Shown here in pieces: positions 34,401 to 41,258 of a DNA stretch of 64,000 nt. The notes beneath the pieces were generated by a model, which was not told the DNA's origin, made no database searches, and saw only the letters and a list, made by a program, of their open reading frames with translations. Both the position numbers and the translations under genes were made by a program. Within the stretch, counting starts at the first letter, position 1. Each line of letters opens with the position of its first letter. Where the stretch lies: assembly GCF_030866825.1 (NCBI RefSeq), contig NZ_CP133020.1, forward strand, positions 3,100,001-3,164,000. The letters are read 5' to 3'. The stretch comes from Rathayibacter sp. SW19. Its GTDB lineage: Bacteria > Actinomycetota > Actinomycetes > Actinomycetales > Microbacteriaceae.

Positions 34401-34768
34401 CCGGCATCGCGTGCGGCATGCCGCACGATGTCAAACGCGATCGAATTGACGGTGCGCGCGATCGGTCCGCTCGTCGCGACCTGCAGGCGCAGTGCGAGCC
34501 GATCGCGAAGTCGCGTTGCGGTCGTGCGCGCGGTCGTCAGCACGAGCACGTCGGCGGGCCGCCAACCGCGGTGCAGCACACGATCGGCGACGACCTCGAT
34601 CAATGTGGTCGTTTTGCCGGTGCCCGGGGCACCGATCACAACGGCGGATGCCGCATCCGCACGTTCGACGACCGTGCGCTGGGACGCATCCAGGGTCACC
34701 GCAGCGCCCGGCGAGTCAGCAGCCGGTGCGGCGGCGTCCGGGGCCGTGCGAAAACGCGTTGTGGTCAC
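31490..34768 (-). CDS. adnA: AdnA-like helicase-nuclease subunit
   Basis: About 1092 residues. Motif I is intact (VIGAPGTGKTTTLIEVVADR), but motif II reads LVLVDDVQELTTSG (DD for DE) and motif III AFGDPDVAANAFRGG lacks the Gln, so the motor is probably secondary to AdnB. Motif V is TPQGVVGLEFEVV. The C-terminal nuclease is complete: NGSIDRLERAADG, VIVDLKTGAAI, HPQLGAYQLAYA. Forms the DSB-resecting heterodimer with AdnB by family analogy. Start: GTG 34768 has TACCTT 7 bases upstream and no ribosome site; GTG 34792 is the alternative. An NSTEQ repeat links motor and nuclease. Confidence 0.87.
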   Translation of the reverse strand: MTTTRFRTAPDAAAPAADSPGAAVTLDASQRTVVERADAASAVVIGAPGTGKTTTLIEVVADRVLHRGWRPADVLVLTTARTTATRLRDRLALRLQVATSGPIARTVNSIAFDIVRHAARDAGAQSPRLLTGGEQDSDIAQLLAGHDEDGSGPTWPDLLGPDVRRLRGFRTELRELMMRATEYGVTPERLAQLGGAHDRPEWIAAAGFLVDYYRVISSARAQQFDSAELVQFAVTALGAGQAPEAVAGLRLVLVDDVQELTTSGVALLRALAARGAAVIAFGDPDVAANAFRGGEPDSLGRMSELLGLPSLATLFLSSAYRHGAVLRALTQTVTERIGTAGIVGHRRAIAADPPDGVDSTDVVDPIVRIEAETPAREWAAIARVLREHHLLCGIDWAQMAVVVRSGAQVPAVARALALADVPTHTAVGGRPLRDDNAAHSLLTIIDTGIGRTALTPQNATAMLTGPFGGLDKLTLRRLRLALRAEELAGGGNRTGDDLLVDALEAPGRFTTIDDRVGRNAAKLAQTLHDLRQLAASGGSIEELLWLAWEKSGLASVWFDQALGSGIVATEANRNLDGILALFTAAKRFVERDPTAGATVFLDSVLDAEVPEDTLAPQAATEAVLVTTPQGVVGLEFEVVAVAGLQDGIWPNLRLRGSLLYPGQLVRVVTGLGDAALDGRKEVLGDELRMLALALSRARRQVILAAVSNEDESASVFFALLPESAVVVDSGRAPLSLRDLTGRLRRELTTPVARADRFASEVQPAAGRVSTSQRTTAQNSTGQNSTEQNSTEQNSTGRHSAAAGLAQLAAQRVPGADPADWHGLIELSTKEPLYLDEEPVPVSPSRLQAFEDSPLDWFIDTVSGSQTSTAMGIGTIVHWAMETATDATLDTVWASVQSRWNELLFESPWIAEQQQRAARILAAGVAEYLADFERDGKQLVAAERRFHLDVGRARVNGSIDRLERAADGGVVIVDLKTGAAITRQDEIDAHPQLGAYQLAYASGVLDQFLDELGVHHSGGAKLLYVKKGVRKKLYREAVQAPLTEEELEGFRTRIRQAAIGMAAAEFRGARELTQWGMNTAQRALHRVRAVSSD
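32381..32440 (-). repeat. 15-bp in-frame tandem repeat in adnA
   Basis: Four 15-bp units TYCAGTGCTGTTTTG (32381-32395, 32396-32410, 32411-32425, 32426-32440) encode QNSTE/QNSTG repeats in the motor-nuclease linker. Confidence 0.92.
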
Positions 34769-34775
34769 GTGAGCA

Positions 34776-34781
34776 AAGGTA
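34776..34781 (-). promoter_or_regulatory. -10 element, leaderless adnA start
   Basis: Minus-strand TACCTT (34781-34776) ends 7 bases before GTG 34768. Confidence 0.4.
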
Positions 34782-34847
34782 GCCGCTTCCACAGACAGTG
34801 CCCGCCGGCAGCGTTGAAACGCCGCGCCCTCGATCGAATCCTGGCTC

Positions 34848-34879
34848 TTGACAATCCCGAATAGTAAGACATAACTTAC
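34848..34879 (+). promoter_or_regulatory. ArsR-SRPBCC promoter with operator
   Basis: -35 TTGACA (34848-34853), 18-bp spacer and -10 TAACTT (34872-34877), 7 bases from the GTG at 34885. The inverted repeat GTAAG-ACATAA-CTTAC (34864-34879) covers the -10 box, as expected for an ArsR autorepressor site. Confidence 0.65.
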
Positions 34880-34884
34880 CGTTC

Positions 34885-35208
34885 GTGGCCGCTTACCGAA
34901 CGGCTGACGGGTGGGAAGCCCTCGGTGACAGAACGAGGCGCGCCATCATCGAATGCTTGGCCGAGCGCCCACGGGCGGTCGGCCAACTCGCCGCGCAGTT
35001 ACCCGTGAGTCGGCCCGCGGTATCCCAGCATCTCAAGGTTCTCAAGGATGCCGGCCTCGTCATCGAGCGCTCGGTGGGCGCCCGGCGGGTTTACCGACTC
35101 AATCCGGCCGGGGTGAGCGCACTACGCGACCAGCTCGACACCTTCTGGAACCGGGCATTGACCGCATACAAAGATGTCGTCGAACAACCAGTTGAGGAGG
35201 AAACATGA
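34885..35208 (+). CDS. ArsR-family regulator of the SRPBCC-linked type
   Basis: 107-residue winged-helix protein. WEALGDRTRRAIIECLAERP and SRPAVSQHLKVLKDAGLVIER are the standard ArsR helices; no cysteine is present, so it is not a thiolate metal sensor. This subtype (GDRTRRxILExLAE ... VYRLNPAGVxALRDxLDxFW) is typically paired with an AHSA1/SRPBCC protein, as here with a 4-base ATGA overlap. It probably represses its own operon through the inverted repeat over the -10 box. GTG start is effectively at the transcription start (leaderless). Confidence 0.9.
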   Translation: MAAYRTADGWEALGDRTRRAIIECLAERPRAVGQLAAQLPVSRPAVSQHLKVLKDAGLVIERSVGARRVYRLNPAGVSALRDQLDTFWNRALTAYKDVVEQPVEEET

Positions 35209-35687
35209 CCGAGGCAGCGACCGCGGTGGTCCGCCGGCAAATCGTCGTGGAGGCGCCCATCGAGCACGCCTTCGCAGTGTTCACGGAGCGATTCGGTGAT
35301 TTCAAGCCTGCGGAGCACAATCTGCTCGATGTGCCGATCGCCGAAACTGTTTTTGAGCCGAGGGTCGGCGGTCATATCTACGACCGCGGCGTTGATGGCA
35401 GCGAGTGCCGATGGGCTCGCGTCTTGGCTTACGAGCCGCCCGACCGAGTCGTATTCAGTTGGGACATCGGCCCGCAGTGGCAGCTCGAGAGCAATCCGGA
35501 GAATGCCAGCGAGGTCGAGGTTCGGTTCCTCGCCGAAACCACGCAACGCACCCGGGTCGAATTGGAGCATCGCAACATCGACCGGCACGGCCCCGGCTGG
35601 CAAGCAGTCAGCGACGGTGTCGGCGACCACGCCGGCTGGCCGCTGTACCTTGCCCGGTACGCCGCGCTCTTCACCGAGGGCAGCTGA
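35205..35687 (+). CDS. SRPBCC/AHSA1 domain protein
   Basis: 160-residue START-like hydrophobic-pocket protein. VVRRQIVVEAPIEHAFAVFT opens the fold, FEPRVGGHIYDRG and WARVLAYEPPDRVVFSWDI form the central strands and WPLYLARYAAL the C-terminal helix. These proteins bind small hydrophobic ligands; no enzyme activity can be assigned. Co-expressed with the ArsR regulator upstream, it may act in ligand sensing or sequestration (inference). Confidence 0.88.
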   Translation: MTEAATAVVRRQIVVEAPIEHAFAVFTERFGDFKPAEHNLLDVPIAETVFEPRVGGHIYDRGVDGSECRWARVLAYEPPDRVVFSWDIGPQWQLESNPENASEVEVRFLAETTQRTRVELEHRNIDRHGPGWQAVSDGVGDHAGWPLYLARYAALFTEGS

Positions 35688-35723
35688 ACACCGCAGGTTT
35701 CGGTCAGGTACCGCTTCATCTGA

Positions 35724-36287
35724 TCAGATCTCGACGACGTAGCTGATGCTGTCGTTACCGACGGTTTGGGTGACTTGCCAGCAACCGCGCGCAGAAACGC
35801 CCAGAACGGTCGGCCACCAGTGCATTCCTGCACTGTCGCCCGGCGTCGTAGAAGTCGCGTAGCCGCCGGTCGAGCCGGTGCCGCGCCCCTGCCTGTCGAG
35901 AGCCTTAACAGTGATCCGCGGTGCACCGCCGGCGTCAGTCACTTCGCCCTGCCTGAGAGTCCAGGTCGGGTATTTGTAGCCATACGGGTACTCCGGATCG
36001 CCGCGTTCAGCCGAACGGGCCTGCTCGAGAGCTTGCGGGTCCTGCCACCAAGCCCCGACCCAAAGGTTTCCGCTGCCGAACACCGCCCCGTAGCCTTGCT
36101 GCGTCAGGGCAGGCGGGATTCCGTCCCGCGTGGCCGGGGTGACCGGGCATTCGTTCGCGACGGAGGTCCCCACGGTCGCCGACGACGGATGCCGCGCAGG
36201 CTGCTGTTGTGCCGTCGTACAGCCGGTCGTCACCATGAGCAATATCGCCGCGAGGCCGACCAGCCCCGCAGATCTCCGCCTCATCAT
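35724..36287 (-). CDS. lipoprotein of unknown function
   Basis: 187 residues, signal peptide with lipobox VTTGC (Cys23), then a polar linker and a single domain with ECPVTPATRDGIPPAL, NLWVGAWWQDP, YKYPTWTLRQGE and GCWQVTQTVGNDSISYVVEI. The pair of cysteines (ECP and GCW) could form a disulfide. Family not recognised. The ATG at 36287 is preferred (GGAAG 5 bases upstream); a GTG two codons upstream and an ATG one codon downstream are alternatives. It converges on the SRPBCC gene. Confidence 0.7.
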   Translation of the reverse strand: MMRRRSAGLVGLAAILLMVTTGCTTAQQQPARHPSSATVGTSVANECPVTPATRDGIPPALTQQGYGAVFGSGNLWVGAWWQDPQALEQARSAERGDPEYPYGYKYPTWTLRQGEVTDAGGAPRITVKALDRQGRGTGSTGGYATSTTPGDSAGMHWWPTVLGVSARGCWQVTQTVGNDSISYVVEI

Positions 36288-36380
36288 GACCACTTCCGAT
36301 CGTTGACTGGAAGCCAGGCTAGCGCGTGCACGCAGAATCCTGGAGGAACAAGTTGAAGCCTCACGTAGTTGAGAAAGTGC

Positions 36381-36788
36381 ATGTCATCTGTGCAGCAGCT
36401 TCGGCTCGTCATCACCGTCGATAACTACGACGAGATCCTCGCCTTCTACCGCGACGCTCTCGGCCTAACCGAGAATGCGGCGTACTCCGCGCCCAACGAT
36501 GGTCGAGTCACCTTGCTGGACGCGGGGCAGGCGACGATCGAGCTGGCCGATTCCCGACAGGCGGACTTCATCGACGAGGTCGAAGTCGGGCGGCGTGTCG
36601 CCGGAAAGATCCGCATCGCGTTCCAAGTCGAGGACAGCGTGACCGCAACCGCGAAACTCGTTGACGGTGGGGCGACGATCGTGGCAGAGCCGACGCGAAC
36701 TCCGTGGAACTCGCTGAACTCTCGGCTCGATGCGCCAGACGGAATGCCGCTCACCCTGTTTCAAGAGCTGGGCGGTGAGTGGGCCTGA
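36381..36788 (+). CDS. VOC (glyoxalase/bleomycin-resistance-like) protein
   Basis: 135-residue vicinal-oxygen-chelate protein with two beta-alpha-beta-beta-beta modules: LRLVITVDNYDEILAFYRDALGL and IRIAFQVEDSVTATAKLVDGGAT, ending with DAPDGMPLTLFQEL. The usual metal ligands (His/Glu) are only partly present: a C-terminal Glu remains, but the N-terminal His of glyoxalases is replaced (VITVD). Function not predictable. ATG 36381 with GAGAAAG upstream is chosen over an upstream TTG. Confidence 0.82.
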   Translation: MSSVQQLRLVITVDNYDEILAFYRDALGLTENAAYSAPNDGRVTLLDAGQATIELADSRQADFIDEVEVGRRVAGKIRIAFQVEDSVTATAKLVDGGATIVAEPTRTPWNSLNSRLDAPDGMPLTLFQELGGEWA

Positions 36789-36800
36789 GTCCTGGTCTCT

Positions 36801-37089
36801 GGTCTCGATACACTCGCTGGCGCTCGCTACTCGACCAACGGCACTCGCTGGTCGAGTAGCCCGCGAGCGCAGCGAGCAGGCGTATCGAGACCCGGCACAC
36901 GGGCGCCTCAGGTCTCGATACACTCGCTGGCGCTCGCTACTCGACCAACGGGACTCGCTGGCGCTCGCTACTCGACCAACGGCACTCGCTGGTCGAGTAG
37001 CCCGCGAGCGCAGCGAGCAGGCGTATCGAGACCCGGCACATGGGGGCCTCAGGTCTCGATACGCTCGTTCCTCGCTACTCGACCAACGG
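36801..37089. repeat. cluster of long inverted repeats (GGTCTCGATA element)
   Basis: Two hairpins, 36801-36892 and 36911-37033, each begin with GGTCTCGATACACTCGCTGG and end with its near-complement CGTATCGAGACC, with ACTCGACCAACG / GGTCGAGTAG arms in the middle; the second holds an extra internal copy. A third unit, 37052-37089, has only the left arm, and degenerate arms reach about 37135. Similar GGTCTCGATACGCTCGCT... elements are, from memory, abundant between genes of many Microbacteriaceae. No transposase or target-site duplication seen. Confidence 0.85.
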
Positions 37090-37163
37090 GGGTTGCTGGC
37101 GCTCGCTACTCGACCGGCGGGGGCTGCCGGCGCTCGCTGCGGTGCTTCCGCCTATAGAGAACG

Positions 37164-37195
37164 AACGCACCGGACGCGGCGCGGGCCGGTGCGTT
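37164..37195. terminator. GC-rich hairpin before DUF3107 gene
   Basis: AACGCACCGG (37164-37173) and CCGGTGCGTT (37186-37195) form a perfect 10-bp stem with a 12-base loop, ending 7 bases before a -10 box. No U-tract; may stop transcription leaving the repeat region. Confidence 0.5.
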
Positions 37196-37201
37196 GTCCC
37201 G

Positions 37202-37207
37202 TAACCT
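37202..37207 (+). promoter_or_regulatory. -10 element of DUF3107 operon
   Basis: TAACCT; predicted start about 37214, giving a 40-base leader with GAAAGG 8 bases before the GTG at 37255. Confidence 0.45.
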
Positions 37208-37254
37208 AGACAGCGAGGCAGTTCAGCCCCTGGCAAGACCGAAAGGCATCGCAC

Positions 37255-37479
37255 GTGGATATTCGGATCGGTATTCTCAATGCACCTCGCGAGCTCAGCT
37301 TCGAGACGGAAGAGTCGTCGGCCGACGTCACTGCGACCGTCACTGCGGCGCTTGAGGGCAACACCGGCGTGCTACGGCTGACGGATGACAAGGGCGCGGT
37401 CTACGTGGTCCCCACCGCCAGCATCGGCTACGTTCAGATCGGCTCCGAAGAGTCCCGCCGCGTCGGCTTCGTCGCGTAG
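37255..37479 (+). CDS. DUF3107 family protein
   Basis: 74-residue actinobacterial DUF3107 protein (opening DIRIGILNAPRELSFETEES, ending with SIGYVQIGSEESRRVGFV). Strongly conserved, cytoplasmic, of unknown function; from memory the mycobacterial member (TB9.4) is likewise near the ferritin-like and DEAD-helicase genes, as here. GTG start with GAAAGG upstream. Only 18 bases separate it from the next small gene. Confidence 0.9.
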   Translation: MDIRIGILNAPRELSFETEESSADVTATVTAALEGNTGVLRLTDDKGAVYVVPTASIGYVQIGSEESRRVGFVA

Positions 37480-37497
37480 TCGGCCCAGGGAACTGCA

Positions 37498-37806
37498 ATG
37501 GAGCTGCTCTTCATCAGCCTTGCCGGCGCCGTCATCGGCCTGATCGCGCGTTACGTGCTGCCCGAACGCCACCGGCACGGAAGTGTGCTGGTACCTGCAA
37601 TCGGCACGGCTGTTGCCGCCGTCGTCTGGGTCGCTCTCACCTGGGCCGGCCTCAAGTGGAACGGCGGCTGGATCTGGACCATCACCCTCATCGTGACGGT
37701 GCTTGTCACATTCGCAGCCGGACTCTTGATCGGGGAACTGCGCAAACGCAGCGACAATGCGCTGCTGAGCGACCTCAGCAAGGGTGCCGCCCGAGTCGCA
37801 GCGTAA
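37498..37806 (+). CDS. small integral membrane protein
   Basis: 102 residues with three hydrophobic helices (LLFISLAGAVIGLIARYVLP, VLVPAIGTAVAAVVWVALTW, WIWTITLIVTVLVTFAAGLL). The first helix with its GLIARYVLP turn recalls GlsB/YeaQ/YmgE-type small membrane proteins, but the rest does not clearly fit. Probably co-transcribed with the DUF3107 gene. Function unknown. Confidence 0.72.
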   Translation: MELLFISLAGAVIGLIARYVLPERHRHGSVLVPAIGTAVAAVVWVALTWAGLKWNGGWIWTITLIVTVLVTFAAGLLIGELRKRSDNALLSDLSKGAARVAA

Positions 37807-37829
37807 CCGCGGGCCCGAGACGGCTCGAA

Positions 37830-38576
37830 CTACGCGGTCAGACCGAGTTCGTCCATGCGCCTGGTGTGCGCGGCGATCACGTCGGTGAAGACCGGCTCGA
37901 TCCGCTGCTCGACCGTGTTGGCGCTGACCAGGCTCGCACGGTCCGCGTCGCCGTTGGTCGGGTGCGGCAGCGCCGAGCGCGCCACGAGCAACGTGTCACC
38001 GACGAGGCGCCGGCCCCACATCGCCAGCCGAGACCCGAGGCATTCGTCGAGGGCGAGTTGCTCCTGCAGAATCCGGATGATGTCGTCTGTGCCGGCATCC
38101 GCCCCGAGCAGACGCGCGGTGCGCGGACCGACGTCACCGGGCAGTCCGACCGCGAGGCGGATGAAGAAATCATCGAGCAGCCCCGTCGTCACGTGCACAC
38201 CGAGCAGCGTCTCCTGCCAATCCGCGCCTGCAGTGAGCGCCTGAAATGCGTCGATTGCCGAGACGAACGGCTGCATCACGTCGGTCGGGTCGGCGTCGTG
38301 CCGGCGGATCTCCGCAACGAGCCCGTGGAATTTTGCCAAGGCCGCACCGGCGGCCGCCGCAATTCCTTCCTTCGCCGCCAGGTCGGGCACCGACACGACC
38401 ACGCGCGCCAAGACCTGAAACGCCTCGAGCTGCAGGTAAGCGACCTGCCCAAGGTATGGCAAGAGTTCCGGGGTGATCTCGGCCAAGTCGACACGCTCGG
38501 CGGCAGCCCTTTCGCTCCGCGGCTTCAGCCGCGGAATCTCCGTCGGCAGACGCCGCGACTTGAACCAGGATGCCAC
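37830..38576 (-). CDS. ferritin-like fold protein (MiaE-like)
   Basis: 248-residue helical protein conserved in actinobacteria and annotated as ferritin-like. Helical segments include LLPYLGQVAYLQLEAFQVLARVV, KFHGLVAEIRRHDADPTDVM and LQEQLALDECLGSRLAMWGRRL. Glutamates and a histidine in these helices could bind di-iron, but clean ExxH pairs are not seen, so iron use is uncertain. GTG 38576 is chosen because TACACT lies 6 bases upstream; the frame extends to 38615 but would include the promoter. It is divergent from the DEAD-box gene, an arrangement shared with mycobacteria (from memory). Confidence 0.78.
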   Translation of the reverse strand: MASWFKSRRLPTEIPRLKPRSERAAAERVDLAEITPELLPYLGQVAYLQLEAFQVLARVVVSVPDLAAKEGIAAAAGAALAKFHGLVAEIRRHDADPTDVMQPFVSAIDAFQALTAGADWQETLLGVHVTTGLLDDFFIRLAVGLPGDVGPRTARLLGADAGTDDIIRILQEQLALDECLGSRLAMWGRRLVGDTLLVARSALPHPTNGDADRASLVSANTVEQRIEPVFTDVIAAHTRRMDELGLTA

Positions 38577-38582
38577 GGTGCC

Positions 38583-38609
38583 AGTGTAATGGGCACGCCC
38601 CGGTAGACT
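38583..38609. promoter_or_regulatory. divergent promoters of ferritin-like and DEAD-box genes
   Basis: Minus-strand -10 TACACT (38588-38583) is 6 bases from GTG 38576 (leaderless). Plus-strand -10 TAGACT (38604-38609) would give the helicase mRNA a leader of about 109 bases, long for this window and a candidate site for cold or auto-regulation. Confidence 0.5.
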
Positions 38610-38724
38610 AGGCATGCCGTCGGCATTGGATCGGCGGCTCTACGCCTGAGACGACTGACGAACAGAAAAGGGCGTAGCCATCTGCGATTCTTTTCGATCG
38701 ACTCAACCGACAGGCATATATTTC

Positions 38725-40233
38725 GTGACTTTCTCCGAACTCTCCATCGACCAGGACATGGTCGACGCCCTTGCAAGCAAAGGCATTCTCGAACCCTTCC
38801 CGATCCAGGAACAGACCATTCCGCTGGCGCTCACCGGACAGGACATCATCGGCCAGGCCAAGACCGGCACCGGCAAGACGTTCGGCTTCGGTCTTCCGTT
38901 GATCCAGCGGCTCGGTGTCGACCCCGAACCCGGCGTGCAAGCGCTGATCGTGGTCCCGACCCGTGAACTGTGCGTGCAGGTGAGCGAGGACCTCGAACTG
39001 GCGGCCGGCAACCGCAACACGAAGATCGTCTCGATCTACGGCGGAAAGGCCTACGAGGGTCAGATCGAACAGTTGAAGGCCGGAGCGCAGATCGTGGTCG
39101 GCACCCCAGGGCGCCTGCTCGACCTGGCAGGCCAGCGCCTGCTCAACCTCTCGAACGTGCGCGAAATGGTTCTCGACGAGGCCGACAAGATGCTCGACCT
39201 CGGATTCCTCTCCGACATCGAAAAGTTGTTCAACCAGGTGCCGGCCACCCGTCACACCATGCTGTTCTCGGCGACGATGCCCGGCCCGATCGTCGCCCTC
39301 GCGCGTCGCTTCATGAACCGGCCGATCCACATCCGCGCATCCGCACCGGACGAGGGGTTGATGCAGGCGAACATCAAGCACCTCGTCTACCGCGCCCACA
39401 ACATGGACAAGGACGAGGTGATCGGCCGCATCCTGATGGCCGAGGGTCGCGGCAAGACCATCGTGTTCATGCGCACCAAGCGTGCGGCGGCCAAACTCGT
39501 CGAAGAGCTCAACGACCGCGGCTTCAACGCGGCGGCCGTGCACGGCGACCTCAACCAGGAGCAGCGCGAGCGCGCCATGGCCGCGTTCAAGGCGGGCAAG
39601 AAGGACATCATGGTCGCCACGGATGTCGCCGCTCGCGGCATCGACGTCCACGACGTCACGCACGTGATCAACCACACCATCCCCGAAGACGAGAAAGCCT
39701 ACCTGCACCGTGTCGGTCGCACCGGCCGCGCCGGCAAGACCGGCATCGCGGTGACATTCGTCGACTGGGACGACATGCACAAGTGGTCGCTGATCAATCG
39801 GGCTCTCGACTTCGGCCAGCCCGAGCCTGTCGAGACGTACTCCTCTTCACCGCACCTGTATGCGGACCTGAACATTCCAGTCGGCGCCAAAGGGCGACTC
39901 AAGCCGACACCGGCGGCCAAGAGCGACGGTGGCGCTCACCGGTCCGGTTCGGATCACCGCACGGGTGGCGCGGCATCCTCGACAAGCCCCGCATCCGGTG
40001 GCGAGCGCGGTGGAAGCAACCGAAATCGCAGGCGCACCCACGGCACTGGCACCGCAACTGCATCGGCAAGCGCTCCGCACGCGCAGACCTCGCCTGCTGG
40101 TCCGGATGCCGCACCCACCGCCACGGGGACCCACGACGGGCTCGGTGTGCAGCACCACGACGGCAACAGTGCACCGCGTCGCCGCAGCCGCAACCGTCGC
40201 CGCAGTGGAGGAACAGCGACACCCGCCGCGTAG
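38725..40233 (+). CDS. DEAD-box ATP-dependent RNA helicase
   Basis: 502 residues. All core motifs are present: Q motif LEPFPIQEQT, I AKTGTGKT, Ia PTRELCVQ, Ib TPGRLLD, II VLDEADKM, III FSATMP, IV IVFMRTK, V ATDVAARGIDVHDV and VI HRVGRTGRAG. The C-terminal 120 residues are a basic, low-complexity tail rich in Gly/Ser/Arg/Thr, ending in RRRSRNRRR, an RNA-binding extension of the RhlE/CsdA type. Unwinds RNA in ribosome assembly, decay or cold adaptation. GTG start at 38725 with a weak ribosome site after a long leader. Confidence 0.9.
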   Translation: MTFSELSIDQDMVDALASKGILEPFPIQEQTIPLALTGQDIIGQAKTGTGKTFGFGLPLIQRLGVDPEPGVQALIVVPTRELCVQVSEDLELAAGNRNTKIVSIYGGKAYEGQIEQLKAGAQIVVGTPGRLLDLAGQRLLNLSNVREMVLDEADKMLDLGFLSDIEKLFNQVPATRHTMLFSATMPGPIVALARRFMNRPIHIRASAPDEGLMQANIKHLVYRAHNMDKDEVIGRILMAEGRGKTIVFMRTKRAAAKLVEELNDRGFNAAAVHGDLNQEQRERAMAAFKAGKKDIMVATDVAARGIDVHDVTHVINHTIPEDEKAYLHRVGRTGRAGKTGIAVTFVDWDDMHKWSLINRALDFGQPEPVETYSSSPHLYADLNIPVGAKGRLKPTPAAKSDGGAHRSGSDHRTGGAASSTSPASGGERGGSNRNRRRTHGTGTATASASAPHAQTSPAGPDAAPTATGTHDGLGVQHHDGNSAPRRRSRNRRRSGGTATPAA

Positions 40234-40334
40234 TTTGTCCGCGACCGGTCGCTGAGCGAAGCCGAAACGCCGGGCTGGTGCGCCCGAAGCGAACGTCGGC
40301 CTATCTCCGTTCGAATCGTGCGATTCTGAAAAAC

Positions 40335-41258
40335 ATGAGCAACGACGATTCACTCGACACGTACTCGCGCACCGTCGTGAGCGTGGCCGAGGCGGTGCTG
40401 CCGACCGTTGCGAGCATCGCTGTTCGCACGGCGCGCGGCGGTGGCGCCGGCAGTGCGAGCATCATTACGAAGGATGGCTTTCTCCTCACGAGTGCACACG
40501 TCGTCGAGCGTGCCCAGCGTGCGACCGGCACCTTCTCCGACGGCACATCGGTTGCGCTCGACATCGTCGGCCGTGATCCGTTGTCGGATCTGGCGGTGCT
40601 GCACGCTCGTGGCGAGGTCCCAGCGCCCATCGAACTCGGGGATGCCGCCCAATTGCGTGTCGGACAGTTGGTCGTCGCCCTGGGCAACCCTCTCGGTCTC
40701 GCCGGCAGCGTGACAGCCGGAATCGTCTCCGCGCTCGGCCGCTCGCTGCCCACCGCCGCCGGCCGGGTGATCGACGAGGTCATCCAAACGGATGCCGCCT
40801 TGAACCCCGGCAACAGCGGCGGCGTGCTCGCCGACAATAGCGGCAGGATGATCGGAGTGAATACGGCGGTCGCGGGGTTCGGCGTCGGCCTTGCCGTGCC
40901 GATCAATTCGACAACTCGGGCGATTATCGCAACGCTGATGAGCAAGGGCCGTGTGCGTCGCGCTTGGCTCGGCATCGCCGGAGCACAGATCGTGCTCGCC
41001 CCCGAGCTCGCAAAGCGCATCGGGTCGCCGACGGGTTTACAGGTGGCAGGTGTTTCGGCGAACAGTCCAGCAGAACTGGCTGGCATCCACCGCGGAGATA
41101 TCGTCGTCGAGCTGGGCCACGAGCGCGTCGTGACAACCACGGCGGTGCAAAAGATGATGGTCGAGGGAGCGATCGACCGCCCAATCGAGATGACTGTGTG
41201 GCGCAATGGCGCCTTGGTCGACGTGATCGTCGTCCCGACCGAACTGGACGCGAGCTAG
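40335..41258 (+). CDS. HtrA/DegP-like S1C serine protease with PDZ domain, no membrane anchor
   Basis: 307 residues. Trypsin-like domain with the triad His in LLTSAHVVERA, Asp in RDPLSDLAVLHA and Ser in LNPGNSGGVLADN; then one PDZ domain (LQVAGVSANSPAELAGIHRGD). Unlike most HtrA proteins it has neither signal peptide nor N-terminal helix: the protease fold begins at about residue 15, so it should stay in the cytoplasm unless a start is missed. The upstream 100 bases contain no in-frame hydrophobic segment. Starts at ATG 40335 after GATTCT-N7. Its stop shares CTAG with the convergent PHP gene. Confidence 0.85.
   Translation: MSNDDSLDTYSRTVVSVAEAVLPTVASIAVRTARGGGAGSASIITKDGFLLTSAHVVERAQRATGTFSDGTSVALDIVGRDPLSDLAVLHARGEVPAPIELGDAAQLRVGQLVVALGNPLGLAGSVTAGIVSALGRSLPTAAGRVIDEVIQTDAALNPGNSGGVLADNSGRMIGVNTAVAGFGVGLAVPINSTTRAIIATLMSKGRVRRAWLGIAGAQIVLAPELAKRIGSPTGLQVAGVSANSPAELAGIHRGDIVVELGHERVVTTTAVQKMMVEGAIDRPIEMTVWRNGALVDVIVVPTELDAS

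Noticed and set aside
31490..34768. AdnA motif II change (VDDVQE) as sign of a pseudogene
   Set aside because: The frame is intact over its full length with a complete nuclease domain, and a weakened second motor is a known feature of AdnA-type subunits.
34768..34792. Longer AdnA start at GTG 34792
   Set aside because: No ribosome site or -10 box fits it, while GTG 34768 follows TACCTT by 7 bases; the alternative is not excluded.
36801..37089. Inverted repeats as an insertion sequence or MITE
   Set aside because: No transposase, no target-site duplication, and tandem nested arms fit an intergenic REP-like element better; MITE origin cannot be excluded.
38970..40334. Very long open frame running from inside the DEAD-box gene into htrA
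   Set aside because: Only the part from ATG 40335 has protease motifs; upstream it is the out-of-frame, Arg/His-rich shadow of the helicase gene.
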